A stretch of 6,717 nt of DNA from an uncultured Lachnospiraceae bacterium (GCA_902764045.1 CACWUI010000065.1:1-6717); one strand, 5' to 3'. Shown: positions 1-6,676, counted from the first letter of the stretch. A program made the numbers and translations. Notes: a model not told the origin generated them from the letters alone.

Positions 1-546
1 AAGCTCCCCCAGATAGTTGGGACAACGCACGAACCTGAAAAGTCCTGTATCCACAAAACGATGGGGATTATGTTTCTTTGCAGCATTTTTCTGAAAATCG
101 GCAACGATTTCCAGCGAAATTCCTATAATAGCCAGTATAATACCTACCACCACGCCTCCGTTTGTTCCGATCCCGTTCTGGAGATTAAACAGCACCGGCG
201 AGGTCTGGCAAACGTAGAGAAGAGCAGCCGTACCCCAGATCGCGCATTTGACGCCGATGGAAATGTCCTTTCCGTCCTTTATCTCTCCTACCATTTTTTT
301 GTTATAGGAATGAATCCGCAGTTCCCGGTATGCCAGATACCCTGCAAGCCTGCCTCCGTAAATGATCAGCAAAATGCACATCAGTATAAGACCGCCGTCG
401 ATCCGTCCGTTGAACATTATAAGCAAAGTGATGGCTATTGCCGATATCGCCAGACCATATCCGATGGAAATAAACCAAACATATTTTTTAAACCCCAGGG
501 CACTGGCACCAAGAGCAACAAACAACAGAATCAGAAATTGAAGCAT
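1..546 (-). CDS. DUF1295 / steroid 5-alpha-reductase C-terminal-like membrane protein (partial, runs off left edge)
   Basis: The frame opens at an ATG (complement 546-544) behind a GGTGAG-type ribosome site. It stays open for 182 codons to the window edge, so the C-terminus is missing. Hydrophobic segments are visible at about residues 1-18, 23-45, 51-72, 101-120 and 130-149. After the last one comes the family signature: E146, D150, Q152 and K153, then N160, then a GLFRFVRCPNYLGE stretch at 168-181. This matches the DUF1295 / 3-oxo-5-alpha-steroid 4-dehydrogenase C-terminal family, whose hallmark is a G-hydrophobic-R-x-P-N-Y-x-G-E motif near the NADPH-binding end. Relatives include steroid 5-alpha-reductases and isoprenylcysteine methyltransferase-like proteins, and many bacterial members are uncharacterised. 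Cys175 replaces the His often found between R and P. The gene starts 21 bp after the bilin-reductase-like gene, so the two are probably co-transcribed. Family is confident; substrate is unknown. Confidence 0.85.
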   Translation of the reverse strand, partial: MLQFLILLFVALGASALGFKKYVWFISIGYGLAISAIAITLLIMFNGRIDGGLILMCILLIIYGGRLAGYLAYRELRIHSYNKKMVGEIKDGKDISIGVKCAIWGTAALLYVCQTSPVLFNLQNGIGTNGGVVVGIILAIIGISLEIVADFQKNAAKKHNPHRFVDTGLFRFVRCPNYLGEL

Positions 547-567
547 TTTAACTCACCTACTTTTTCA

Positions 568-1212
568 TCAGCAACTGCAAAACATATAGTTTCGCAGGAA
601 AGTTTCCGTCTTCTCGTCCCCCATCATCTTCCGGAAGGTATCCACTGCGGGACCGCCATTTGAAAGCAGTCCGTTTACAAACTCACCATTGCATTTCTTT
701 TTTTCATCCGGATCGCACGGTAAGCACCTCTCAAGCAGCCGGAAATAAATGTCACTGTAATCCTTAAACAACATTGACATTTCCTCCGTTACCTTTCGCC
801 CCTGCTTGAAAACAGAGACAGGAAGACGCATGGCATCATACCAGTGCTGACCGGGATCATAATCCGGTATACTTTCATATCTTTTTTTTACTTCTTCGAT
901 CTCATCAAATGCAGGATGTGAAAATGTGCAGTCATACAGTTCTATAATAAGTGTTTCCTTACCTACAGCTTTTATATGATCAAAGCTTAATATAGGACCA
1001 TCCAGATCTGTTGGTGAAAAAACGCCGGTCTCCATCCGCATAAGTCCGGCTGCTGCCTTCATCTCCATCAGACACAGACTGCCACAGTTCTTTGCATCAT
1101 ATACTTTCGTATGGAACCGCATACCGCGACCTTTCATATCTGAATATTCTCCTATGTCTTTACTCGTCAGACTAAAATGTGATCCTGCACATTTCTTTAA
1201 ATGATCTAACAT
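568..1212 (-). CDS. 214-aa cysteine-rich protein, possible ferredoxin-dependent bilin reductase-like fold
   Basis: I chose the ATG at complement 1212-1210 because AAAGGAG lies 5 bp upstream. The frame is open further upstream, but there it only shadows the esterase fragment in another frame. The protein is soluble, with no signal peptide or membrane segment. The central part (about 48-95) has the pattern F-x-P, then D71-x-P73-I74, then D78, then a hydrophobic strand ending in ELYD. This lines up without gaps with the H88-to-D105 region of the bilin reductase PcyA as I remember it: D78 falls on catalytic D105, while H88 corresponds to E61. The C-terminal half is helical, with YSDIYFRLLE (152-161) and an FRKMMGDEKTETFLRNYMF stretch (193-211), similar in layout to the end of that family. 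Nine cysteines are present, including a CxxC-x7-C at 163-174 and a CSC end. The gene is certain; the family is inference from memory, and the protein could be an unrelated DUF. Confidence 0.85.
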   Translation of the reverse strand: MLDHLKKCAGSHFSLTSKDIGEYSDMKGRGMRFHTKVYDAKNCGSLCLMEMKAAAGLMRMETGVFSPTDLDGPILSFDHIKAVGKETLIIELYDCTFSHPAFDEIEEVKKRYESIPDYDPGQHWYDAMRLPVSVFKQGRKVTEEMSMLFKDYSDIYFRLLERCLPCDPDEKKKCNGEFVNGLLSNGGPAVDTFRKMMGDEKTETFLRNYMFCSC

Positions 1213-1217
1213 TTTTT

Positions 1218-1224
1218 CTCCTTT
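1218..1224 (-). promoter_or_regulatory. Ribosome binding site that fixes the start of the 214-aa gene
   Basis: AAAGGAG on the minus strand, 5 bp before the ATG at 1212. It sets the start there rather than at an ATG 180 bp further upstream in the same open frame, which has no matching support and lies inside the esterase fragment. Confidence 0.85.
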
Positions 1225-1258
1225 ACAGGCAATTTTTTTTAAATGCAGTAATACTTCG

Positions 1259-1513
1259 TCAGTACCTGGCCTCGAAGACCCTTTCGTCCGCGTCCACATA
1301 CTCCGGTGCCTTGAAGCGGCGCCCGCCCACCGGCGGCTTTGCGTAGGGGATGCCCAGCCACGATGCGACCCCGTTCTCCTCGGTTCCGACAAATGTTCCG
1401 TTCACGCACTTTACCGCAAGGGTCTTGTCATAGTCTCCCGTGATCTCGCTGTTCAGGTTATCGTAGGGCTCGTAAATGGCCATATCCTTAAATTCCCTTT
1501 TCATTTCACTCAT
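1259..1513 (-). pseudogene. Truncated type-B carboxylesterase, N-terminal fragment only (84 aa)
   Basis: This is an ATG-started frame with a good AAGGAGA site 8 bp upstream. It encodes the same N-terminal block as the two full esterases beside it: DYDKTLAVKCVNGTFVG (27-43), GIPYAKPPVG (54-63) and RFKAPE (66-71). It ends EARY-stop, where esterase A continues EAYYFG at about residue 85 of 535. The oxyanion-hole HGG, the GESAG serine elbow and the Glu and His of the triad are all absent, so it cannot be a working esterase. The stop is followed within 46 bp by the next gene, with no recognisable esterase remnant in any frame, so roughly 450 codons have been lost rather than merely frameshifted. 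The intact ribosome site means a short peptide may still be made. It sits 43 bp after esterase B. It is probably the remains of a third tandem paralogue. Confidence 0.85.
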
Positions 1514-1556
1514 TGTATAGTTCTCCTTATTTTACATAGCTCATATATCTTCTGAC

Positions 1557-3152
1557 TTAGCATACCCTCTTGGACGATCCGTTTCCGAGGCGCTCTGCCC
1601 ATGACATCATCAGGTCCTCACGTCTTCCGAAAATATCCTTCTGCAAGCCGATGGCATCGTCGAAAACCATCGTCTGGCGGTCGTCCCCCGAAAACTTCTT
1701 CCACTCGTATTTGTCAGTGGAGGGGTTACCCGTCCGGGCGAAGTTGATCCACATCTCTTTTATTACATGGCGGAACTCGCAATCTTCGGTGGAAACAAGC
1801 TCTCCGCTCCCCATGGGGTCCGGTATGCTAGTGTCGAAAAGATACGGTAGCTCGGCCGCGTGTATCACGCCAAGATACGGGGTTGTCACCGGCTTCCTGA
1901 CGAAATACATGTAGGTGTTGCCGCCGGCGGCAGAATGCCTGATGGCCATATTGGTGTTGCCGGCACGGAAGTTAATGTCGTTGCAGTATTGCTCAAGCCT
2001 CTTCCCCTCGCTTTCGTTTGCGAGCGTGGCCATGAACTCGTCGTACATAGCCTTCTCCTTGTCATTTAGCATCGCACGGTCCCTCTTTGCGATCCACCTC
2101 AGTGTGTCGAGGAAGCCTTCTTCGCCGCCCTCGGTAGGAATAAAGTACCTGATCTCGTCCAGGTTAGACCCGATTATCATATCGATCCCGGCCCTCTTTT
2201 CGTCTCCCCACATCTCATACAATTCAGCCCGGTCCTCAGGCAGTGTAACGCCGTCAAGAAGCGGGAAGTTGGCAAATCCGAGAAGGCAATTCTTGTCAAT
2301 AGCACCTGCTTTCATATAGGCGTCTACAAGATCCCCGGTGGTGAGAGCCATGAGCTCGTCCATGGTCTGGCATCCCGTTGCAGCCAGAAAGTTCTGCGTA
2401 ACATGGATGCCGTGCTCCATCGTTTCGCAATAAGCAACGTTGGCACTTTGGGCGATAATTCTCCTGAAGAGCCCTTCACTTCCGTCGATGAGCGGAAGGA
2501 ACGTTACACTTGCCGATCCTGCCGACTCGCCGAAGATCGTCACGTTGTCCGGATTTCCGCCGAAAGCGGCGATGTTTTTCTGTACCCACCTGAGAGCCTC
2601 AAGCTGGTCCAGCAGACCAAGGTTTCCTGCCTCCTTGAAGTTCTCCCCCCCCGGAACCCGTTCGAAATTCATGAATCCCAGGAAACCGAGCCGGTAGTCG
2701 ATGGATACGAACAAGATATCCGGATACTGTTTAGAAATATTGGTAAGGTCGTAGAGAGGCGACGCCTGGGATTCTGCACAGAAACCGCCGCCGTGGATCC
2801 ACACCATGACCGGCTTTTTGCTGTCAGTACAGCCGGTATTGCAATATACGTTCAGCACGAGGCAGTCCTCGCCGAACTCCGCAGTTCCCATAGAGTCATT
2901 CATGGGTCCAATGGGGACGTGTCCGGGCTTTGTCGCATCGTACACGCCGTCATCGTCTGCGGCAGGAAGCGCCTTCTTCCAACGAAGCTTCCCCAGTGGC
3001 TGAGTTGCGTAAGGGATGCCCTTCCAGATGATCAACCCGTCTGTCTCCTTGCCGACGAAGGTACCGTTGTTGCACCTGACCGCAAGAGATTCATCGTAAT
3101 TTCCATCTGTGATCTGCTTATTTTCGCCGTAATTGCTGTATACATCACTCAT
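1557..3152 (-). CDS. Type-B carboxylesterase/lipase family protein (esterase B), 531 aa
   Basis: This is an alpha/beta-hydrolase of the carboxylesterase type-B (COesterase, para-nitrobenzyl-esterase-like) family, which hydrolyses carboxylic esters through a Ser-Glu-His triad. Seen in order: a G-T-F-V-G block at 30-34; GIPYATQPLGKLRW (45-58); EDCLVLNVY (95-103); the oxyanion hole HGGGF at 120-124; DYRLGFLGF (152-160); and GNLGLLDQLEALRWVQKNIA (176-195). The nucleophile elbow GESAG is at 208-212 with Ser210. The likely acid is Glu333 and the likely base His431, in GVIHAAELPYLF. WINFARTGNP (468-477) is the usual C-terminal marker. Length is normal and all key residues are present. There is no signal peptide, so it is predicted cytoplasmic. 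AGGAGG lies 9 bp before the ATG. It is clearly a diverged paralogue of esterase A, and the GGGx oxyanion type differs from the HGGA of A, so substrate ranges may differ. Confidence 0.95.
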   Translation of the reverse strand: MSDVYSNYGENKQITDGNYDESLAVRCNNGTFVGKETDGLIIWKGIPYATQPLGKLRWKKALPAADDDGVYDATKPGHVPIGPMNDSMGTAEFGEDCLVLNVYCNTGCTDSKKPVMVWIHGGGFCAESQASPLYDLTNISKQYPDILFVSIDYRLGFLGFMNFERVPGGENFKEAGNLGLLDQLEALRWVQKNIAAFGGNPDNVTIFGESAGSASVTFLPLIDGSEGLFRRIIAQSANVAYCETMEHGIHVTQNFLAATGCQTMDELMALTTGDLVDAYMKAGAIDKNCLLGFANFPLLDGVTLPEDRAELYEMWGDEKRAGIDMIIGSNLDEIRYFIPTEGGEEGFLDTLRWIAKRDRAMLNDKEKAMYDEFMATLANESEGKRLEQYCNDINFRAGNTNMAIRHSAAGGNTYMYFVRKPVTTPYLGVIHAAELPYLFDTSIPDPMGSGELVSTEDCEFRHVIKEMWINFARTGNPSTDKYEWKKFSGDDRQTMVFDDAIGLQKDIFGRREDLMMSWAERLGNGSSKRVC

Positions 3153-3161
3153 TGATAAGTA

Positions 3162-3167
3162 CCTCCT
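3162..3167 (-). promoter_or_regulatory. Consensus Shine-Dalgarno for esterase B
   Basis: A perfect AGGAGG on the minus strand, 9 bp before the ATG at 3152. It is the strongest ribosome site in the window and supports independent strong translation of esterase B after the 82-bp gap. Confidence 0.8.
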
Positions 3168-3186
3168 AATTGATTAAAAATACTTT

Positions 3187-3221
3187 AAAAAGTCCTGCTG
3201 TATCCCATACAGGTACCGGAC
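3187..3221 (-). terminator. Hairpin plus T-run between esterase A and esterase B (possible weak terminator or processing site)
   Basis: Read on the minus strand, an outer GTCC (3221-3218) pairs with GGAC (3195-3192). Inside it, CTGTAT pairs with ATACAG across a GGG loop (3212-3198), with an asymmetric internal loop (GGTAC opposite CA). TTTTT follows directly at 3191-3187. The stem-then-T-run arrangement is that of an intrinsic terminator, but the stem is interrupted and fairly AU-rich. It is therefore more likely a partial terminator or a stabilising/processing hairpin that sets different levels of the two esterases than a full end of transcription. Confidence 0.45.
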
Positions 3222-3234
3222 AGTTTCATGATAG

Positions 3235-4842
3235 TCAGATCATATAATATTTGGTCAGGAAATAGGTTCTGTCCCAATCCACGATCTTAACCTCAGACTC
3301 CTTTGCAGGATGGATGTCGAATTCATCAAAAACCATCACCTGCTTGTTCTCCAGGTCATAAAGCGGCCACTCATGCGCCTTGCCGTCTGGGGAAATGTCA
3401 GCAGTCAGAGAGGGATCGCCTGTTTTGGCAAACTGGATCCACATCCTGCGCAGCGTCTTCGAGAAAGTCTCGTCGAATATCCTTCCCGTGATGAGATTCT
3501 CCTCCGGATGGTTGAACACGGTGGAAATCTCTATGGTATGCGCGCAGTGCATATCAGGCACTGAAGATTCCGGCGTGAAGTAATAGGTATAAGATCTGCC
3601 GCCACCCATGGTCTGGTTTTCCGACATCCTCATCAAGGGAGCCTTAAACATGATCTGTTCAAACAGACGGGTTATAGCTGCATAACCGGGGCTTTCGTTC
3701 TCAGGATCATTGCAAAAGCTTTCAACCAATGCTTTTTCTTCTTCCGTGAGCTGAGCCAACTTCTTAGCTTTTCGGTCGGCAGAAAATGCGCTGTAGATTT
3801 CCGATCCTAAGACAAATGCAAAATAACCGCCTTCATCCTTGTTGCAGCCCTGAAGGATGGCAATATCCTTTGCAGCCCCCCGGGCAAACTCATCATACGG
3901 GTTCTCCGGCAGATATTTTCCATCCCTTTCCGGGAATATGCGCAGTCCCAGTATGCTGCAGGATGCCTCTATAAGCTTCTCGGGAGCGATCTTTTGCAGG
4001 TCGGCAACTGTTTTACAGCCAAGGGCCTCCATCAATTCATTTGTGCATGCTATGGCCTCCTCTGTGGATCTCACGCACATAGGTGACCCACTCTGGGATA
4101 TGATACGGTGAAAATACTTGTGGGAGCCTTCGATCAGTGAAAGGAGGCATACACTGCATCCACCTGCGGATTCCCCTATGAGCGTAACGTTGTAGGGATC
4201 CCCTCCGAAGAAGGCGATGTTCTCGTGGATCCACTTTAAAGCCATCATCTGGTCCATCATCCCCAGATTCTGGGCATCCGGATAGTCTGCCCCGTCCGGC
4301 AGATGAGACAGATGAAGGAAGCCGTAAACGTCAAGCCGGTATTCGATGGAAACAAATACGATGTCCTGGTTCTCCTGAACGTATGCGGTGCCCTCTTCCC
4401 GCGGTTCAGCCGTAGAGCCGGCCACAAAAGCCCCGCCGTGTATCCATACGATGACGGGCTTCTTTTCCGTTCCCGTGTCTGCCGGCTTCCATACGTTCAG
4501 ATACAGGCACTCTTCGCTTGCAGGGTAAAGTGAACCGATCTGCAGAGGATCCACACCCTGAAGGGGAACTGTCCCGAAATAGTACGCCTCATATACGCCG
4601 TCATCAGCTGCAAAATCTACCGGCGCCTTCCAGCGGTATTCCCCCACCGGTTGTTTGCCGACATAGGGAACGCCTCTGAAGGCGATCACATCATCCTTCT
4701 TCTGACCGACAAAAGTGCCATTGATGCACTTAACAGCCAGGGACGGGTCGTAATTGCCATCGGTAATCTTATGGTTTTCACCATACATGGCCTCCATGCG
4801 CTTTCTTGCTTCTTCTATCATTGTAGCCATACTGTCACTCAT
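3235..4842 (-). CDS. Type-B carboxylesterase/lipase family protein (esterase A), 535 aa
   Basis: This is a second complete member of the carboxylesterase type-B family. Motifs in order: NYDPSLAVKCINGTFVG (30-46), GVPYVGKQPVG (57-67), EECLYLNVW (110-118), oxyanion hole HGGAF (135-139), EYRLDVYGFL (167-176), NLGMMDQMMALKWIHENIAF (192-211) and serine elbow GESAGG (223-228) with Ser225. Glu337 lies in GCNKDEGG, His435 in HCAHTIEISTVF, and MWIQFAKTGDP is at 467-477. All triad residues are present. Differences from esterase B include HGGA instead of HGGG, YRLD instead of the usual YRLG, and a longer N-terminal helix (about 5-20). There is no signal peptide, so it should be cytoplasmic. The ATG follows the amidohydrolase stop by 21 bp, with GGAAGTG as a modest ribosome site; a second in-frame Met at position 5 is a possible alternative. 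The tight spacing supports co-transcription with the amidohydrolase. Confidence 0.95.
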   Translation of the reverse strand: MSDSMATMIEEARKRMEAMYGENHKITDGNYDPSLAVKCINGTFVGQKKDDVIAFRGVPYVGKQPVGEYRWKAPVDFAADDGVYEAYYFGTVPLQGVDPLQIGSLYPASEECLYLNVWKPADTGTEKKPVIVWIHGGAFVAGSTAEPREEGTAYVQENQDIVFVSIEYRLDVYGFLHLSHLPDGADYPDAQNLGMMDQMMALKWIHENIAFFGGDPYNVTLIGESAGGCSVCLLSLIEGSHKYFHRIISQSGSPMCVRSTEEAIACTNELMEALGCKTVADLQKIAPEKLIEASCSILGLRIFPERDGKYLPENPYDEFARGAAKDIAILQGCNKDEGGYFAFVLGSEIYSAFSADRKAKKLAQLTEEEKALVESFCNDPENESPGYAAITRLFEQIMFKAPLMRMSENQTMGGGRSYTYYFTPESSVPDMHCAHTIEISTVFNHPEENLITGRIFDETFSKTLRRMWIQFAKTGDPSLTADISPDGKAHEWPLYDLENKQVMVFDEFDIHPAKESEVKIVDWDRTYFLTKYYMI

Positions 4843-4863
4843 CTTATTTCACTTCCGGTTATA

Positions 4864-6519
4864 TCATTTCACCTTTTTACCGCCAAAATATACTTCCTGA
4901 GGATTATTGTAACTGAAGCCCTCTTTCTCTGCCGTAAGCAGGTCCTTGTCAAATACAAGGAAGTCCGCATCCTTACCGGCTTCAATGGAGCCCTTTGCAT
5001 CCTCTATACCAAGCTGCTTAGCCGCATTTATGGTATAGCCCAGGATCATTTCTTCAATACTCATCCTCTGGTCTGCAGGAGGCAACACCTCAGGGCATCT
5101 TGCGTATTCGTAAATATTGGTTTTATCGGTGGATTTACGCGTCATTCCTATCTCCATGCCAAGATAAGGGTTCCAGGTCACGAAGTCCCCAAAGACGATA
5201 TTGTCGCTGGACCATGTAACCAAAGCGCCGCTGTCCCAAACAGTTTTGCAGCGGAATGTCTTTGCTGCGCGTTCCTCACCAAGCCAGGTGGCTGCGATCT
5301 TAGGTTCTCCTGCATGCCACCAGGGCGTGTAGTTCGCCATAACCCCAAGCTTTTCAAAACGATCAAGATCTGCGTCATCCTGAATCTCCAGATGGGCACA
5401 GGTAACCCTCATATGGAAGTCATCCCCCAATTCTTTCTTTGCCATTTCCACGGCATCAAGCACGGTACGGGAAGCACGCTCTCCAACGGTGTGAACGTGA
5501 AGATCCAGATCCGCCTCATTTAACTGCTTCAAAAGCTGGGCAAGCTCCTCGGGGGTAAATGCGGTGGATCCTACCGTATTAGTGTCAACGTAAGGTGTTA
5601 CCATGGCTGCGGTATGAATCTTCTGGGTACCGTCCATAAAAATCTTCATGGTATGTACCTTCAGGTGCTCCGTGTCGTACTCACTACGGAAGCGCTTCAG
5701 TTCCTTAAGGGCTTTCTCCGCTTCTTTATGGGATGTAACCACATAACAGCCGTCTACATAAACAGGCAGCTTGCCCTCCTCATCCAGATCACGCAGACGT
5801 TTGTAGACCTTCTCATGAAACTCGGGAAATCCGGGTAGACCGGCGTCAAATACTCCGCTGACACCTGCATTTACAGAAAACTCTATCCACCGGTTAAGCG
5901 CCGCATCAACCTGCTCATCGGTCAGCCCCATGGAGCTGTCAAGGATAACGGGAACTTCCGTGGCTGTTTCATACATATTTCCGGTCACATGACCGTCCTT
6001 TCTTACATAATAGCAAAGACCCGGCACGGGATCCGGCGTGTCATCGTTAATTCCGTGCTTTGCAAGGATCTTAGAGTTTACCCATATGCTGTGTCCCTCT
6101 CCTTCCTGGATCAAAAGCTCCGCATCAGGACAGATCGCATCCAGATCCTCCTTTACGATATCGTCGCCGTTTAAGAATTTCTTCTCAAGAATGAATCTGT
6201 AACGCTCCTCACCCGGATTCTTTTTGATATAGTCTTCCATAATGTCCAGCGCTTCCTGTTTGCCGTTACCCTCTACGCGCATCCCCATATCCGCATACTC
6301 GAATCCGACAGGTATGGTCACATGAACATGTGCGTCATATATAGCGGGCATGACAAATTTACCTCCGAGATCCGTTATCTCTCCTTCGTAGTCTGAAAGT
6401 CCGGCTTCATCCCCCACGTATACGAACTTGCCGTCCTTTACCACAAGCGCGCCGGCCTGAAGGTTTTCCTTGTCTGATGTAAATATTTTTGCATTTTTGA
6501 TTATCTGATCTGCTTTCAT
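4864..6519 (-). CDS. YtcJ-like metal-dependent amidohydrolase (Amidohydrolase_3 family), 551 aa
   Basis: This is a TIM-barrel metal hydrolase of the amidohydrolase superfamily, YtcJ/NfdA-like branch, whose members cleave amide, formamide or related C-N bonds in small molecules. Seen: an N-terminal beta-sandwich segment (about 1-55), then DAHVHV with His64 and His66 (metal ligands); MKIFMDGT at 291-298, whose Lys292 is the likely carboxylated bridging lysine; DLHVHTVGERAS at 339-350 with His341/His343; CAHLE at 374-378 with His376; and SSDN at 437-440 with Asp439, the usual catalytic aspartate. The C-terminal GSIEAGKDADFLVFDKD (510-526) is the standard closing motif of the superfamily. Length is normal and no signal peptide is visible, so it is cytoplasmic. 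AAAGGAGA sits 7 bp before the ATG. It is the first large gene of the cluster. It is a confident family member; the substrate is not predictable, and the branch has few characterised enzymes. Confidence 0.95.
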   Translation of the reverse strand: MKADQIIKNAKIFTSDKENLQAGALVVKDGKFVYVGDEAGLSDYEGEITDLGGKFVMPAIYDAHVHVTIPVGFEYADMGMRVEGNGKQEALDIMEDYIKKNPGEERYRFILEKKFLNGDDIVKEDLDAICPDAELLIQEGEGHSIWVNSKILAKHGINDDTPDPVPGLCYYVRKDGHVTGNMYETATEVPVILDSSMGLTDEQVDAALNRWIEFSVNAGVSGVFDAGLPGFPEFHEKVYKRLRDLDEEGKLPVYVDGCYVVTSHKEAEKALKELKRFRSEYDTEHLKVHTMKIFMDGTQKIHTAAMVTPYVDTNTVGSTAFTPEELAQLLKQLNEADLDLHVHTVGERASRTVLDAVEMAKKELGDDFHMRVTCAHLEIQDDADLDRFEKLGVMANYTPWWHAGEPKIAATWLGEERAAKTFRCKTVWDSGALVTWSSDNIVFGDFVTWNPYLGMEIGMTRKSTDKTNIYEYARCPEVLPPADQRMSIEEMILGYTINAAKQLGIEDAKGSIEAGKDADFLVFDKDLLTAEKEGFSYNNPQEVYFGGKKVK

Positions 6520-6557
6520 GATTTTTCTCCTTTGATTATTATTTTTTAACTTGTGCC

Positions 6558-6644
6558 TTAAACATTTCCTAATGATCCATAAATGAACCTCAGCATTGCG
6601 ATAACTGCTAAAACAGATATAACAGCCACGGTTTTTAAGATCAT
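6558..6644 (-). CDS. Predicted 28-aa single-span membrane microprotein
   Basis: A short ATG-to-TAA frame of 28 codons lies between the promoter and the amidohydrolase, 38 bp before the latter. An AAAGGA ribosome site is 4 bp before the ATG. The peptide starts MILK, followed by a run of Val, Ile, Ala and Leu (about residues 5-18), then R19-F-I-Y and a short GSLGNV tail. That is a convincing single transmembrane helix with a positive charge at each end. No family is recognised. In favour of it being real are its position as the first frame after a consensus -10 box, the ribosome site, and its composition. Against it are the short spacing of the site and the chance of such short frames. It could be a small membrane protein partnering a transporter or enzyme, or a translated leader. 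Confidence 0.6.
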   Translation of the reverse strand: MILKTVAVISVLAVIAMLRFIYGSLGNV

Positions 6645-6664
6645 CGGATCCTTTCTACTCTTTG

Positions 6665-6670
6665 ATTATA
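6665..6670 (-). promoter_or_regulatory. Consensus -10 box (TATAAT) of the cluster promoter
   Basis: A perfect TATAAT on the minus strand, about 20 bp before the microprotein ATG, giving an expected leader of roughly 13-15 nt. The hexamer 17 bp upstream (CGCTTT, complement 6693-6688) is a poor -35. A TTTACA at complement 6705-6700 is a better -35 by sequence but 29 bp away; it could only serve an alternative, weaker -10 (GTTAAT, complement 6681-6676). A poor -35 with a perfect -10 suggests a promoter that depends on an activator or is otherwise controlled. Confidence 0.65.
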
Positions 6671-6676
6671 GTCCGA

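Noticed and set aside
61..663. Open frame of 200 codons on the plus strand
   Set aside because: It lies opposite the DUF1295 gene and part of the 214-aa gene, whose minus-strand products have clear membrane segments and family motifs. The plus-strand product is low-quality, with no family motif or ribosome site.
1181..1245. Imperfect direct repeat (CATTTAAA-type, 42 bp apart) at the 5' end of the 214-aa gene
   Set aside because: Matches are concentrated in A/T runs and the rest is poorly conserved; not enough to claim a duplication.
1213..1392. N-terminal extension of the 214-aa protein to an upstream ATG
   Set aside because: The added 60 residues are an out-of-frame reading of the esterase fragment (Arg/Ser/Trp-rich) and lack support; AAAGGAG 5 bp before the ATG at 1212 fixes the start.
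2403..3155. Open frame of 250 codons on the plus strand
   Set aside because: Antisense shadow of esterase B, which has a full set of catalytic motifs on the minus strand.
3185..3229. 14-codon ORF overlapping the intergenic hairpin, considered as an attenuator leader peptide
   Set aside because: No ribosome site before its ATG and no run of regulatory codons; probably chance.
4651..5523. Open frame of 290 codons on the plus strand
   Set aside because: It spans the antisense of two well-supported genes and the gap between them, without motifs or a start signal; explained by codon bias on the opposite strand.
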